Source: Arenibacter arenosicollis (GTDB taxonomy: Bacteria; Bacteroidota; Bacteroidia; Flavobacteriales; Flavobacteriaceae). From it: a stretch of 64,000 nt of DNA. A model generated the notes under the pieces. That model was given only the letters and a program-made list of their open reading frames with translations. It was not told where the DNA came from and searched no databases. The stretch covers positions 496,001 to 560,000 of the forward strand of contig NZ_JACLHY010000001.1 in NCBI RefSeq assembly GCF_014397245.1, given 5' to 3'. This document shows, in pieces, positions 47,088 to 55,448 of the stretch. The position numbers were made by a program, and so were the translations under genes. Positions within the stretch are counted from its first letter, which is position 1; each line of letters begins with the position of its first letter.

Positions 47088-47321
47088 TTATTTTTCCTGC
47101 TTGGCTTTCAATTTCTTTATGTTGCTTTTAGCTTTCCACATCATACCTCCTCCAATAGATATTAGTATCAAGCCAGCAACCATATCTGTCATATGTTCCA
47201 CAAAGGTTTCGGTAAAGATCATTGCAAATAGTACAATAACCCCAAAAGTTATAATGAAAAACCCAAGGGCGTTGTTAATTTGGGCGGCCTTTATTCCCGC
47301 ATTTATTTCATCTGTTTCCAT
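47088..47321 (-). CDS. Small membrane protein, two helices
   Basis: 77-residue protein with two hydrophobic segments (LGFFIITFGVIVLFAMIF and MVAGLILISIGGGMMW) and a basic C-terminal tail (KAKSNIKKLKAKQEK). The N-terminus is acidic (METDEINAGIKA). I recognise no family. It lies between a second small membrane protein and GH2, downstream of the Na+ symporter, so a role as an accessory subunit of that transporter is possible but unsupported. Confidence 0.65.
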   Translation of the reverse strand: METDEINAGIKAAQINNALGFFIITFGVIVLFAMIFTETFVEHMTDMVAGLILISIGGGMMWKAKSNIKKLKAKQEK

Positions 47322-47339
47322 ATTTTTTGGATTAAGGGG

Positions 47340-47555
47340 TTAAAAATGATAATAGATCGATGCCAAAATAGATAGAACGGCAATAGACCATAGTTTTAAA
47401 TTGTTCCACCAATGGCGATCTTCCTTTGCTATACCCTCGTAAACATAGTCAGTGGGCAGCAATAGCACTAAAAGACCTATTACTCCATACAAAGAAAGAA
47501 ATATCATTTTTGCAGTTTCTTGCGAAACACCGGAAAGCCAGTCAAAATTGAACAT
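47340..47555 (-). CDS. Small membrane protein
   Basis: 71-residue protein with two hydrophobic segments (MIFLSLYGVIGLLVLLLP and LWSIAVLSILASIYYHF) joined by a polar loop (TDYVYEGIAKEDRHWWNN). It starts one base after the stop codon of the symporter, so translation is probably coupled. No family is recognised. Its tight position suggests that it works with the transporter. Confidence 0.65.
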   Translation of the reverse strand: MFNFDWLSGVSQETAKMIFLSLYGVIGLLVLLLPTDYVYEGIAKEDRHWWNNLKLWSIAVLSILASIYYHF

Positions 47556-47556
47556 A

Positions 47557-49065
47557 TTACACTTTTTTATTTTTTACCAATATTTTAGAACTAAACACCA
47601 GGCCTTGCAATTGCTCGTCTGTATGTTTCTTAGTTAGCAAACTAACCGTTACATTAATAATAGCTCCTAATAGGAAAGACCACCAGGAAATATAAAGAAA
47701 CGGATCCTCAATTGTGAAGAATTGCTCTTTAAATACATTTAAGTAAATGGCAAATCCAATTCCTATGACCAATGCGGAAAGTCCACCCCATTCTGTAGTT
47801 CTTTTCCAGAATATACCTAATAGAAGTATTGCAAATATCGGCCCTTGGAAATAGGACATAAAGGTTTGTATGGCCACATAAATACCAGGAAAATCACTAC
47901 TTATAGGCGAGGTAGCCACACCAATAACCAATAAAACCAAGGTTGTAATTTGCCCTACCTTTAAATAATGTTTATCATCAGCACCTTTTTTAATAAAAGG
48001 CTCGTAGATATCTTTAGTAAATAAGGTAGCCGTGGAATTTAACAACGAATCCACACTGGACATAAGCCCCGCGAAAAATGCTGCGAACATAAGTCCGACC
48101 AATCCAGGAGGCAAAATCGATTTGATCATCATTGGTAGCGCTTGATCACCATCTGCCAATCCAGGATGAACAACAACAGCCATAAGCCCAGGGAACAAAA
48201 CCAAAATAGGAATAAACATTTTTAAGGCAGAACCAAAGATCATACTGGCTTTTGCATGCCATTCGTTTTTGGCGGTAAGGCAGCGCTGTACTATAGATTG
48301 GTTGCCTATCATATAAGCATTGGCCATAACGAAGGTTAGACCAAATAAAATTCCTGTCCACGGAAAGGGCGATTTCGTATCCTGTGGTTGAATGATATCG
48401 AAATGGTTTCTATACTCAGGTCCCATTGTTGCGATTTTATCTACCATATTATCCCAACCTCCAACTTCGTAGAGACTTAAAAAAACTAGGGCAAATCCAC
48501 CTATGAACATTATTACGAATTGTACAACATCGGTCATTATTACTGCGGTAATCCCTCCAAAATACGTGTATAACCCAACTACTCCGGCAGTGGAAATAAT
48601 AGATATCCAAATGGGCCAACCCATAAGTACATTTAATAGAACCGCACTGGCCCAAAAAAGTACTCCCAAATCCAATGCAAAAAACAAAATCCAGGTTACC
48701 GAGGCTATGGTCCTTACCTTTTGATTATATCTTCTACCTAAATATTCAGGTATCGTATACATACCACCACGCCAGAAATAGGGAATAAAAATAAATGCCG
48801 CCAATAACATGGCCGGAACAGAACCGACCCAATCAAAGTTACCGACAGAAATACCATATCTATATGCCTGTCCGGAAACACCTACAAAATCCAGAGCCCC
48901 AATATCCGATACCACAATAGACATCCCAATAGCCCAAAAAGGTAGGCTTTTACCTCCAAGAAAATAATCTTCGGAGCTATTGACAAATTTTTTAAAATAT
49001 AGCCCAAGTAATAACATTCCTATTATATAGGCTATTACTATAAAATAATCTATCCCTGCTAGCAT
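47557..49065 (-). CDS. Sodium/sugar symporter (SSS family)
   Basis: 502-residue Na+-coupled transporter with about 13 hydrophobic segments. Hallmarks are SSEDYFLGGKSLPFWAIGMS, GMYTIPEYLGRRYNQKV, and AAFFAGLMSSVDSLLNSTAT (a Na+-site helix). It resembles SGLT-type sugar transporters. First gene of the ten-gene operon, transcribed divergently from susC. It would import the oligosaccharide or monosaccharide freed in the periplasm, to be cut by the cytosolic GH2. Confidence 0.88.
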   Translation of the reverse strand: MLAGIDYFIVIAYIIGMLLLGLYFKKFVNSSEDYFLGGKSLPFWAIGMSIVVSDIGALDFVGVSGQAYRYGISVGNFDWVGSVPAMLLAAFIFIPYFWRGGMYTIPEYLGRRYNQKVRTIASVTWILFFALDLGVLFWASAVLLNVLMGWPIWISIISTAGVVGLYTYFGGITAVIMTDVVQFVIMFIGGFALVFLSLYEVGGWDNMVDKIATMGPEYRNHFDIIQPQDTKSPFPWTGILFGLTFVMANAYMIGNQSIVQRCLTAKNEWHAKASMIFGSALKMFIPILVLFPGLMAVVVHPGLADGDQALPMMIKSILPPGLVGLMFAAFFAGLMSSVDSLLNSTATLFTKDIYEPFIKKGADDKHYLKVGQITTLVLLVIGVATSPISSDFPGIYVAIQTFMSYFQGPIFAILLLGIFWKRTTEWGGLSALVIGIGFAIYLNVFKEQFFTIEDPFLYISWWSFLLGAIINVTVSLLTKKHTDEQLQGLVFSSKILVKNKKV

Positions 49066-49521
49066 TGTTTGGTATTTTGATTAATTACCTACAAATTAAA
49101 TTCAAATAGAGATGATTAATTAAGTAAATCTTATTGTCTTTACATGGTATATTACCATAAGTACTAGTTTTTTAACTTATTTATGGATTATTTAGTTAAA
49201 ATTATAGCAGTTTGTATAAATCATGAAGAACTACTCCATTAATATAGGTATTACCTACATATACTATTATAGGTAATTTCCTTACCTATAAAAACCATAA
49301 AAACCGTCTGATTTCGTCAGGTTCCAAAATGGCGCTGTTTAGGTTTAAGAAATATTCTTGCTTAAAAGCAATCATATCTTAACCTAAAATTTTCAATATC
49401 TTAATATTTAATACATTAGGGTTAAGATTTAACAAGTATCTAATAAAATACCATGCTTTTTGCCGATAATTTTACAATAGATTTGTTAACGAAATGCTAA
49501 TTACTCAACCAATTAATAAAA
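49066..49521. promoter_or_regulatory. Divergent control region between symporter operon and susCD
   Basis: 456 bp, no gene. Three inverted repeats share GGTA/TACC arms: ATGGTA-tat-TACCAT (49144-49158), TAGGTA-t-TACCTA (49245-49257) and TATAGGTAA-tttcc-TTACCTATA (49268-49290). A further near inverted repeat is TTTAGGTTTAAGA (49338-49350) with TCTTAACCTAAA (49377-49388). They are likely binding sites for a regulator not encoded in this window. Confidence 0.5.
49478..49485 (+). promoter_or_regulatory. -7 promoter box for susC
   Basis: TAGATTTG fits TAnnTTTG exactly and lies 36 bp before the susC ATG. A TTTTTG segment is present upstream at 49457-49462, but the spacing of about 15 bp is shorter than the usual 19-21. 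Confidence 0.4.
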
Positions 49522-52500
49522 ATGAATATGAAAAAAAGAAGCTTGAAATTTTTGACTTTCCTTTTGTTCAGTATGGTTTCAGGAATCATGTTGGCACAAC
49601 AAGGAGTAACGGGAGTCGTCAGCAGTGATGATGGCGAATTGCTCCCAGGAGTATCCGTGGTGGTTAAGGGAACTACTACTGGTGTAACCTCGGATTTTGA
49701 TGGAATTTACAGTATTACTGTTCCTAACAGTAGTGCTGTTCTAGTATTTTCCTACTTGGGAATGGAAACAAAAGAAGTAACTGTAGGTAACCAATCTACC
49801 CTCAATGTTACTTTGGCAACTTCATCCGAACAGTTGGACGAGGTGGTCGTAACTGCCCTTGGTATCTCCAGGGAAAAGAAATCCTTAGGATATGCGGTAA
49901 GTGAAGTAAGTGGCGATGCCATAGACAACGTTCCACAGGAGAACGCGATGAATGCACTTTCCGGAAAGGTATCAGGTGTGGCCATCAACTCTACTGGTGG
50001 ACCTGGATCAACAGTTAACATTAATATTAGGGGAGCATCTTCCCTCTCCAGTGACAACCAGCCACTATTTGTAATAGATGGAACGCCAGTAATTAGTTCT
50101 GTAAATAACATTGGTGAAGTTGGAAGGGACAACAAGGCGGATTATGGGAATGCCATTTCCGATATCAATGCCGATGACATTGAAAGCATGACGGTCCTTA
50201 AAGGTGCCAGTGCAGCAGCACTTTACGGTTCTAGGGCAGCAAATGGAGTTGTTTTGATTACTACCAAGTCCGGGAAAGCAAAAAAAGGATTAGGGGTAAC
50301 CATTAATTCAAGTACCGTTTTCGACGTTCCTTATCGTTATTTGGATACGCATAGACAATTTGCAGCTGGTTCCAGACCTTATACTGAAGACAATTTTCCT
50401 TCCAATTCCTATGGTGCCATACTAATAGGTGAAACTGCCTCTGCGTGGGCAGGACCAGCCTTAGACCAAGGAATTAAGGCAATTCACTGGCCTTACACCC
50501 AAGAAGAAATTTCTAGTGGTATCCCAGTAGCTAGGGAATTAAAATCTTATGATAATGCGCCCAACTTCTTTAATACGGCCATTACCTCTACCAATAATAT
50601 TAGTATTCAGGATAATAACGACAGAGTAAATTATAGGTTGTCCTATTCGGATATGAAACACGAGGGATTTGTCCCGAATTCTGATTTGAACAGGCACAGT
50701 ATCAATCTAAATTCTGCTCTGAAATTAAACGAAAAAATAACCGTTAGTTCAAGCATTAATTATACCAAAGCAGGTGCAGACAACAGACCAGCCACCAACC
50801 GTGGAGCAAACCCTATGCAAGCCTTGTATGAAATTGCACCTCATATTAATGTGCTTGATATGAAAGATTACTGGTTGCCAGGATATGAAGGCCTTCGTCA
50901 AAACTCACCTTTTGCCTTTGGAGACGACCCAACAGAGACAGAATGGAACAACCCTTATTTCTTGGCTTACGAAGTAAACAACGGCTTTGAAAGAAATAGG
51001 TTCTACGGAAACGTAAAAGGAGATTGGCAAATTACGGATGACTTCGCGGCCATGTTGCGTTATAACTTTGATGAGATCAACGAAGTTAGGGAAACCAAAA
51101 TGTCCAAAGGTTATACCGGCGACATTAACGGAGCTTATGGTATCCAAGATATACTAAGCAATGAAATAAATATTGATTTCTTGCTTACCTATGCCAAGAA
51201 ATTTAACGATTGGGATTTATCAGCCTCTGCAGGTGGAAATAAAAGAACTGCAAAATCCTCTTCTGTAAGCAATTCAACTAAAAGCAGGGGGTCTGGTATA
51301 TTAGCACCTGGACTTTTTTCATTGTCCAATATAGCTCCAGACAATCTAAACTACAGTTCGTATAAGAGTGAACGACAAGTGAATAGTTTGTATGGCTTGG
51401 TAAGTATAGGGTTCAAGGATATGTTTTATATTGATGCTACTGGTAGAAATGACTGGTCCAGTACCCTACCGGAAAACAATAATTCCTATTTCTATCCTTC
51501 CATATCTTCCAGTTTGTTGTTGAACAGGGCCTTAAATTTAAATGGTGGTGTTTCTTTAATAAAACTTAGGGCTGGTTATGCAGAGGTAGGTAATGATACC
51601 TTTGCTTATAACTTACAACCTGTATTGAATAGTGGAAGCTCTTGGGGCAATGGATCACTACTTTCTGTACCTGGAACCCTCTTAAATCCGGATTTAAAAT
51701 CAGAATCCCAAAATTCATGGGAGGTAGGTACCGATTTGGCTTTCTTTAACAATCGACTTCGTATGGATTTCACTTATTACGAAAGTGAAAACCGCGATCA
51801 AATTTTCCCCGTTGATACTCCGATATCCTCTGGTTATGGTTCTAGATTTATCAATGCCGGTTTATTGACCAGTTCTGGGGTTGAGGCAGGATTAAGTGGT
51901 ACCATTATCGATAATAACGACTGGCGCTGGGATATGGGATTTGTATTTGGACGTAACCGTACCAAAGTAATGGAATTGGCCGATGGTATGAACTCTATAA
52001 CTTTATGGACAGATGCCAAAGGTGGAGCTATTACTTGGTTGGGTGAAGAAATTGGTAACATTGTTGACCGTGCCCTAGTACGTGTAGATGATCCAAACTC
52101 ACCTTACAATGGTTGGCCAATTATTGATGATTCCGGTTTCGAGGATAGCGATAGAACCTTGGAAGATGAGAACGGAAAGAGAGTTGCCCCAATTATTGGT
52201 AACTTTAACCCAGATTTTAACCTGGGAATGACAACTTCTGCTTCCTATAAAAATTGGTCCATTTCAATGAATTTCGACTGGAGAAAAGGCGGACAGTTTG
52301 TTTCCCAAACCTACCGATACGGAGAATCTGATATGCACACCCAACGTTGGTTGGATGGTTTGCACGATTTTAGTGATGTAGGCGATGTACCAACTTACAT
52401 AAAAAATAATGCAGGACAGTACCTTTCAGAAGATGGTGAGTTTTATGTACTAGTTGGTGGGCCCACGGCAGATGCTGGTGGTTATCCTGTAACCGAAGGA

Positions 52501-52941
52501 GGCATTACTTTAAATGATGGGGTGTTTATGCCTGGTGTACAAGGAGATTATGATGATAATGGCAACTTCGTAGCCACAGTAGAAAACATAGGAGGTCCTG
52601 GTACAGTATATACTAGATACCAAGATCATTACGGTTGGGATTTTACCAGAACAGCCACTTTTGATGCCGATTTTGTAAAACTTAGAGAAATTTCCCTAAC
52701 CTATAGTGTGCCAAGTAAGGCCATTCGTCAAATAGGATTACAAAATTTAAATATCTCTTTATTTAGCCGTAATATTATCTTATGGACCAAAGCAGATATT
52801 GGTATCGATCCTGAAATGGCTTTCCAACAAGAGTCCTCTACCCAAGGGCGTAGCGGTATTCAGTTTAAACAAGGTATAGAGCGCTTTAATGTTAGTCCAT
52901 GGGCCATTCCTATAGGTTTTAAACTTAATGTAAGTTTCTAA
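49522..52941 (+). CDS. SusC/RagA family TonB-linked outer membrane protein
   Basis: 1139-residue outer-membrane porin for oligosaccharide import. Signal peptide LKFLTFLLFSMVSGIMLAQ is followed by a carboxypeptidase-D-regulatory-like beta domain (VTGVVSSDDGELLPGVSVVV). A TonB-box-like LDEVVVTALG comes next, then the plug (NVNINIRGASSLSSDNQPLF, LKGASAAALYGSRAANGVVL) and a C-terminal barrel ending in FKLNVSF with a terminal aromatic residue. It is followed 33 bp later by susD. It is divergent from the symporter operon, and the pair is the uptake half of that locus. Confidence 0.93.
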   Translation: MNMKKRSLKFLTFLLFSMVSGIMLAQQGVTGVVSSDDGELLPGVSVVVKGTTTGVTSDFDGIYSITVPNSSAVLVFSYLGMETKEVTVGNQSTLNVTLATSSEQLDEVVVTALGISREKKSLGYAVSEVSGDAIDNVPQENAMNALSGKVSGVAINSTGGPGSTVNINIRGASSLSSDNQPLFVIDGTPVISSVNNIGEVGRDNKADYGNAISDINADDIESMTVLKGASAAALYGSRAANGVVLITTKSGKAKKGLGVTINSSTVFDVPYRYLDTHRQFAAGSRPYTEDNFPSNSYGAILIGETASAWAGPALDQGIKAIHWPYTQEEISSGIPVARELKSYDNAPNFFNTAITSTNNISIQDNNDRVNYRLSYSDMKHEGFVPNSDLNRHSINLNSALKLNEKITVSSSINYTKAGADNRPATNRGANPMQALYEIAPHINVLDMKDYWLPGYEGLRQNSPFAFGDDPTETEWNNPYFLAYEVNNGFERNRFYGNVKGDWQITDDFAAMLRYNFDEINEVRETKMSKGYTGDINGAYGIQDILSNEINIDFLLTYAKKFNDWDLSASAGGNKRTAKSSSVSNSTKSRGSGILAPGLFSLSNIAPDNLNYSSYKSERQVNSLYGLVSIGFKDMFYIDATGRNDWSSTLPENNNSYFYPSISSSLLLNRALNLNGGVSLIKLRAGYAEVGNDTFAYNLQPVLNSGSSWGNGSLLSVPGTLLNPDLKSESQNSWEVGTDLAFFNNRLRMDFTYYESENRDQIFPVDTPISSGYGSRFINAGLLTSSGVEAGLSGTIIDNNDWRWDMGFVFGRNRTKVMELADGMNSITLWTDAKGGAITWLGEEIGNIVDRALVRVDDPNSPYNGWPIIDDSGFEDSDRTLEDENGKRVAPIIGNFNPDFNLGMTTSASYKNWSISMNFDWRKGGQFVSQTYRYGESDMHTQRWLDGLHDFSDVGDVPTYIKNNAGQYLSEDGEFYVLVGGPTADAGGYPVTEGGITLNDGVFMPGVQGDYDDNGNFVATVENIGGPGTVYTRYQDHYGWDFTRTATFDADFVKLREISLTYSVPSKAIRQIGLQNLNISLFSRNIILWTKADIGIDPEMAFQQESSTQGRSGIQFKQGIERFNVSPWAIPIGFKLNVSF

Positions 52942-52974
52942 GTAAAGGCTATTAACAATAAACAAGAAAAAATT

Positions 52975-54669
52975 ATGACTACTATAAATAAACTATTTAA
53001 ACTGATGTTGGCGGTGGGCATATTGTCCGCAACTTCGTGCGACAACGACATCACGGAAATAAATACCAACCCCAACGGGGTAAACCTCAACGAGGCCAAC
53101 CCAAGCTTTTTATTAACCGATGTCATGGTAAATACGGCAATGGATATTGGAAATAAAGGATACAGCGAACCATTATCGGCTTTTGTGCAGTATACTCAGA
53201 AGGATTCTTGGGGTAATAACAATTACGACTGGGCAGGAAGCGGTTGGGAAAGCTACTACAATAATTTGCGTACAGCTAAATTAGCCTTGCAAAGATCCCA
53301 GGAATTGGGTTTTAAATTCCATGAAGCTGTAGCAACCATCCTAATAGCGCACAATTTTGCCCTGCTTACCGATTTTTACGGGGATGTACCTTACACAGAA
53401 GCTTTGGAAGGAGATGGAGAAATTCTTTTACCTAAATATGATTCCCAGGAATCTGTATACAAAAGCGTTATTTCCGATTTCGAAGCCGCTGCGTCTATGC
53501 TTTCTTCCAATATGGGGAGCTTGGAAGTTTTTGGTGCAAGTCAGGATATCTTTTTCGAAGGCGATGCTGAAAAATGGATGAAATATGCCAATTCCTTGGC
53601 TCTAAGATACTATATGAGATTATCGGAAAAAGATCCAGGATATGCCGGTGCCGGTGTACAGGCTACTTTGGCCAAACCCTTGATCGCCAGTGTTGATGAG
53701 GAAGCTGCAGTTCCATATTTAGGAGTAGGCCCATCAGATTCCCAACCTAGTAATGGTAAACAGGGCACTCCATCTAACTTTTCACGTGTTAAACCTGCTA
53801 CTACATTTACCTATAAATTGGCAGAATTGGACGATCCAAGAAGAGCGATCTGGTTCGATGCAGTTGCAATTCCAATTAAAGTGGTTCCTGCTGCCGATGT
53901 TCCTGGTGGTGAAGACGATGTAGTTGTAGATGGTGTTAGATACATTAATGAAGAAACCCTTGCTGATAATGGTTTAAAGATATTTGATCCGGCCACTTGG
54001 TACGGCGATCGTCAAGCTGGTTTAAGTTTGATCGATACCAGCAGTACCTATGTAGGTATTCCGGTATCTTATCAAGGATCGGAACCTTACACCTACAACT
54101 TAAATCCCAACCCAGTTCAGGGAGGTGGAAACCCACATGTTTCCTTAATGAACCCACAGTTTAACGAAGTAAAGGGAGATTACCTAAAAGCCCGTATCTT
54201 CTCTTACGCTGAAATTTGTTTTCTAAAGGCGGAAGCCGCCTTAAAAGGTTGGGGTTCCGATGCTCAGGGCAACTACAATAAAGGAGTGGAAGCTTCTTTT
54301 GAAACTTGGGGAATAGAAGATCAATATGCAGATTATATAGACAATACTGGTGTTGCCTATAACGGTACGCTAGCCCAAATCATGGAGCAAAAGTGGATCG
54401 CTAATTTTAGTTCCGCTTCAGAAGCATATTTGGATTGGAGACGTACAGGATTACCTGATCTTCAAACAGGACCTTTCGCAAAATCTACAGTTATACCTGT
54501 GCGTTTTGTATATCCAACTTCGAACAGTACATTGAATAGGGATAATTACTATTCTGCTCTAAATAGCTTGGAATCTACATCGCACACCAATGATGTTCCT
54601 GGATATATAGAAAACGACACACCTTGGTCCAAACCATGGGTACTACAAGGAGTTACCAAGCCTTGGTAA
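52975..54669 (+). CDS. SusD/RagB family nutrient-binding lipoprotein
   Basis: 564-residue surface lipoprotein that caps SusC. The N-terminus LFKLMLAVGILSATSC is a lipoprotein signal with Cys22; DNDITEINTNPNGV is typical of the SusD-like-2 family. TPR-type helices include IAHNFALLTDFYGDVPYTEA and AEICFLKAEAALKGWG. Translated with susC and followed by a strong terminator, so no other gene of this locus is on this transcript. Confidence 0.92.
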   Translation: MTTINKLFKLMLAVGILSATSCDNDITEINTNPNGVNLNEANPSFLLTDVMVNTAMDIGNKGYSEPLSAFVQYTQKDSWGNNNYDWAGSGWESYYNNLRTAKLALQRSQELGFKFHEAVATILIAHNFALLTDFYGDVPYTEALEGDGEILLPKYDSQESVYKSVISDFEAAASMLSSNMGSLEVFGASQDIFFEGDAEKWMKYANSLALRYYMRLSEKDPGYAGAGVQATLAKPLIASVDEEAAVPYLGVGPSDSQPSNGKQGTPSNFSRVKPATTFTYKLAELDDPRRAIWFDAVAIPIKVVPAADVPGGEDDVVVDGVRYINEETLADNGLKIFDPATWYGDRQAGLSLIDTSSTYVGIPVSYQGSEPYTYNLNPNPVQGGGNPHVSLMNPQFNEVKGDYLKARIFSYAEICFLKAEAALKGWGSDAQGNYNKGVEASFETWGIEDQYADYIDNTGVAYNGTLAQIMEQKWIANFSSASEAYLDWRRTGLPDLQTGPFAKSTVIPVRFVYPTSNSTLNRDNYYSALNSLESTSHTNDVPGYIENDTPWSKPWVLQGVTKPW

Positions 54670-54707
54670 TAAAGATTGAGTTTTTTTATTGAGTTTGAGT
54701 TAGTTTT

Positions 54708-54740
54708 AAAATACCCTGGGAGACCAGGGTATTTTTTTTT
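54708..54740 (+). terminator. Rho-independent terminator after susD
   Basis: The stem ATACCCTGG / CCAGGGTAT (54711-54719 and 54724-54732) with a GAGA loop is followed by T9 on the + strand. The A-run on the left also allows minus-strand termination for the converging DUF2892 gene. Confidence 0.85.
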
Positions 54741-54780
54741 GTCTATTATTTATGGCCAAGCCCACTACGCTTTAAGACAT

Positions 54781-54987
54781 TTATACGGTACAGCTGTCCC
54801 CATCTTTTCTAACTCCAAGCTTAAATAAGATCTTCTCCATTAGACACCATTGGGTAAAGGCGGATTGAAAAAGGTTGGCACCTACAAATAAGGTAAACCA
54901 CAACCAGTTTATGTTTACGTATATTGCCAATACAACACTTATAATGATAAAAGCCCCGGCAATTGCCCTGATATATCTGTTGATCAT
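54781..54987 (-). CDS. DUF2892 small membrane protein
   Basis: 68-residue protein with two hydrophobic segments (AIAGAFIIISVVLAIYVNI; WLWFTLFVGANLFQSAF) and the family-like CLMEKILFKLGVRK. DUF2892 proteins often sit beside rhodaneses and sulfur or metal-stress genes. Here a rhodanese gene lies 7 kb away beyond the efflux operon. It lies 20 bp after the PII-like gene on the same strand. Confidence 0.75.
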   Translation of the reverse strand: MINRYIRAIAGAFIIISVVLAIYVNINWLWFTLFVGANLFQSAFTQWCLMEKILFKLGVRKDGDSCTV

Positions 54988-55007
54988 AATATAATTTTTT
55001 AAGGTTA

Positions 55008-55313
55008 TTAAATGAATTTTTCTATGGGAACCACCGCCGCCCTTATGGGATTGTTAGTTTCCAAATTAGTATTGAACAATGTAATAAGTCCGAATAGAAT
55101 TTCAATATTTTCATCAGTGGTAAAGGAGAAAAACATGTTGGATTCTACACCGCCTTTTTCACTTGGAAACCAGTTTGATGCCATTAGCACCGTAGCCTGA
55201 TTCTTATACCCATCAATATCGGAACCACTAAAGCTCTCAATATTGGCCTTTTTAAAAAGTTGTAGGATTTCCTTCCCGTACTCCTCCACAACAGTTACTA
55301 TTAGAAGTTTCAT
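55008..55313 (-). CDS. PII-like small protein
   Basis: 101-residue soluble protein (MKLLIVTVVEEYGKEILQLF, followed by ANIESFSGSDIDGYK) resembling the PII-like nucleotide-binding fold in size and in its opening beta-alpha pattern. The T-loop tyrosine and the nucleotide motifs of GlnB cannot be confirmed. It is upstream of the DUF2892 gene and downstream of the RND permease on the same strand. Confidence 0.5.
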   Translation of the reverse strand: MKLLIVTVVEEYGKEILQLFKKANIESFSGSDIDGYKNQATVLMASNWFPSEKGGVESNMFFSFTTDENIEILFGLITLFNTNLETNNPIRAAVVPIEKFI

Positions 55314-55395
55314 TACTTTAGTTTTTTAGTTTCATTTTTATGAATTGTACTTTAATACCCATTTATAACATGGACTAAATTAATTTCCTAGGACG

Positions 55396-55419
55396 CTCCC
55401 TTCGACTCCGCTCAGGGAC
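55396..55419. repeat. Short repeat with TTCGACTCCGCTCAG core
   Basis: CTCCCTTCGACTCCGCTCAG with TCCC / GGGA arms lies between the PII-like gene and the RND permease. This core is widely scattered in Bacteroidota genomes. It adds to the repeat debris around the efflux operon. Confidence 0.5.
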
Positions 55420-55448
55420 CTGAATAAGAATCTCATTTAACCTCTCAG

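Noticed and set aside
47088-47555. Toxin-antitoxin pair
   Set aside because: Both are two-helix membrane proteins inside a transporter operon, and neither resembles a toxin or DNA-binding antitoxin.
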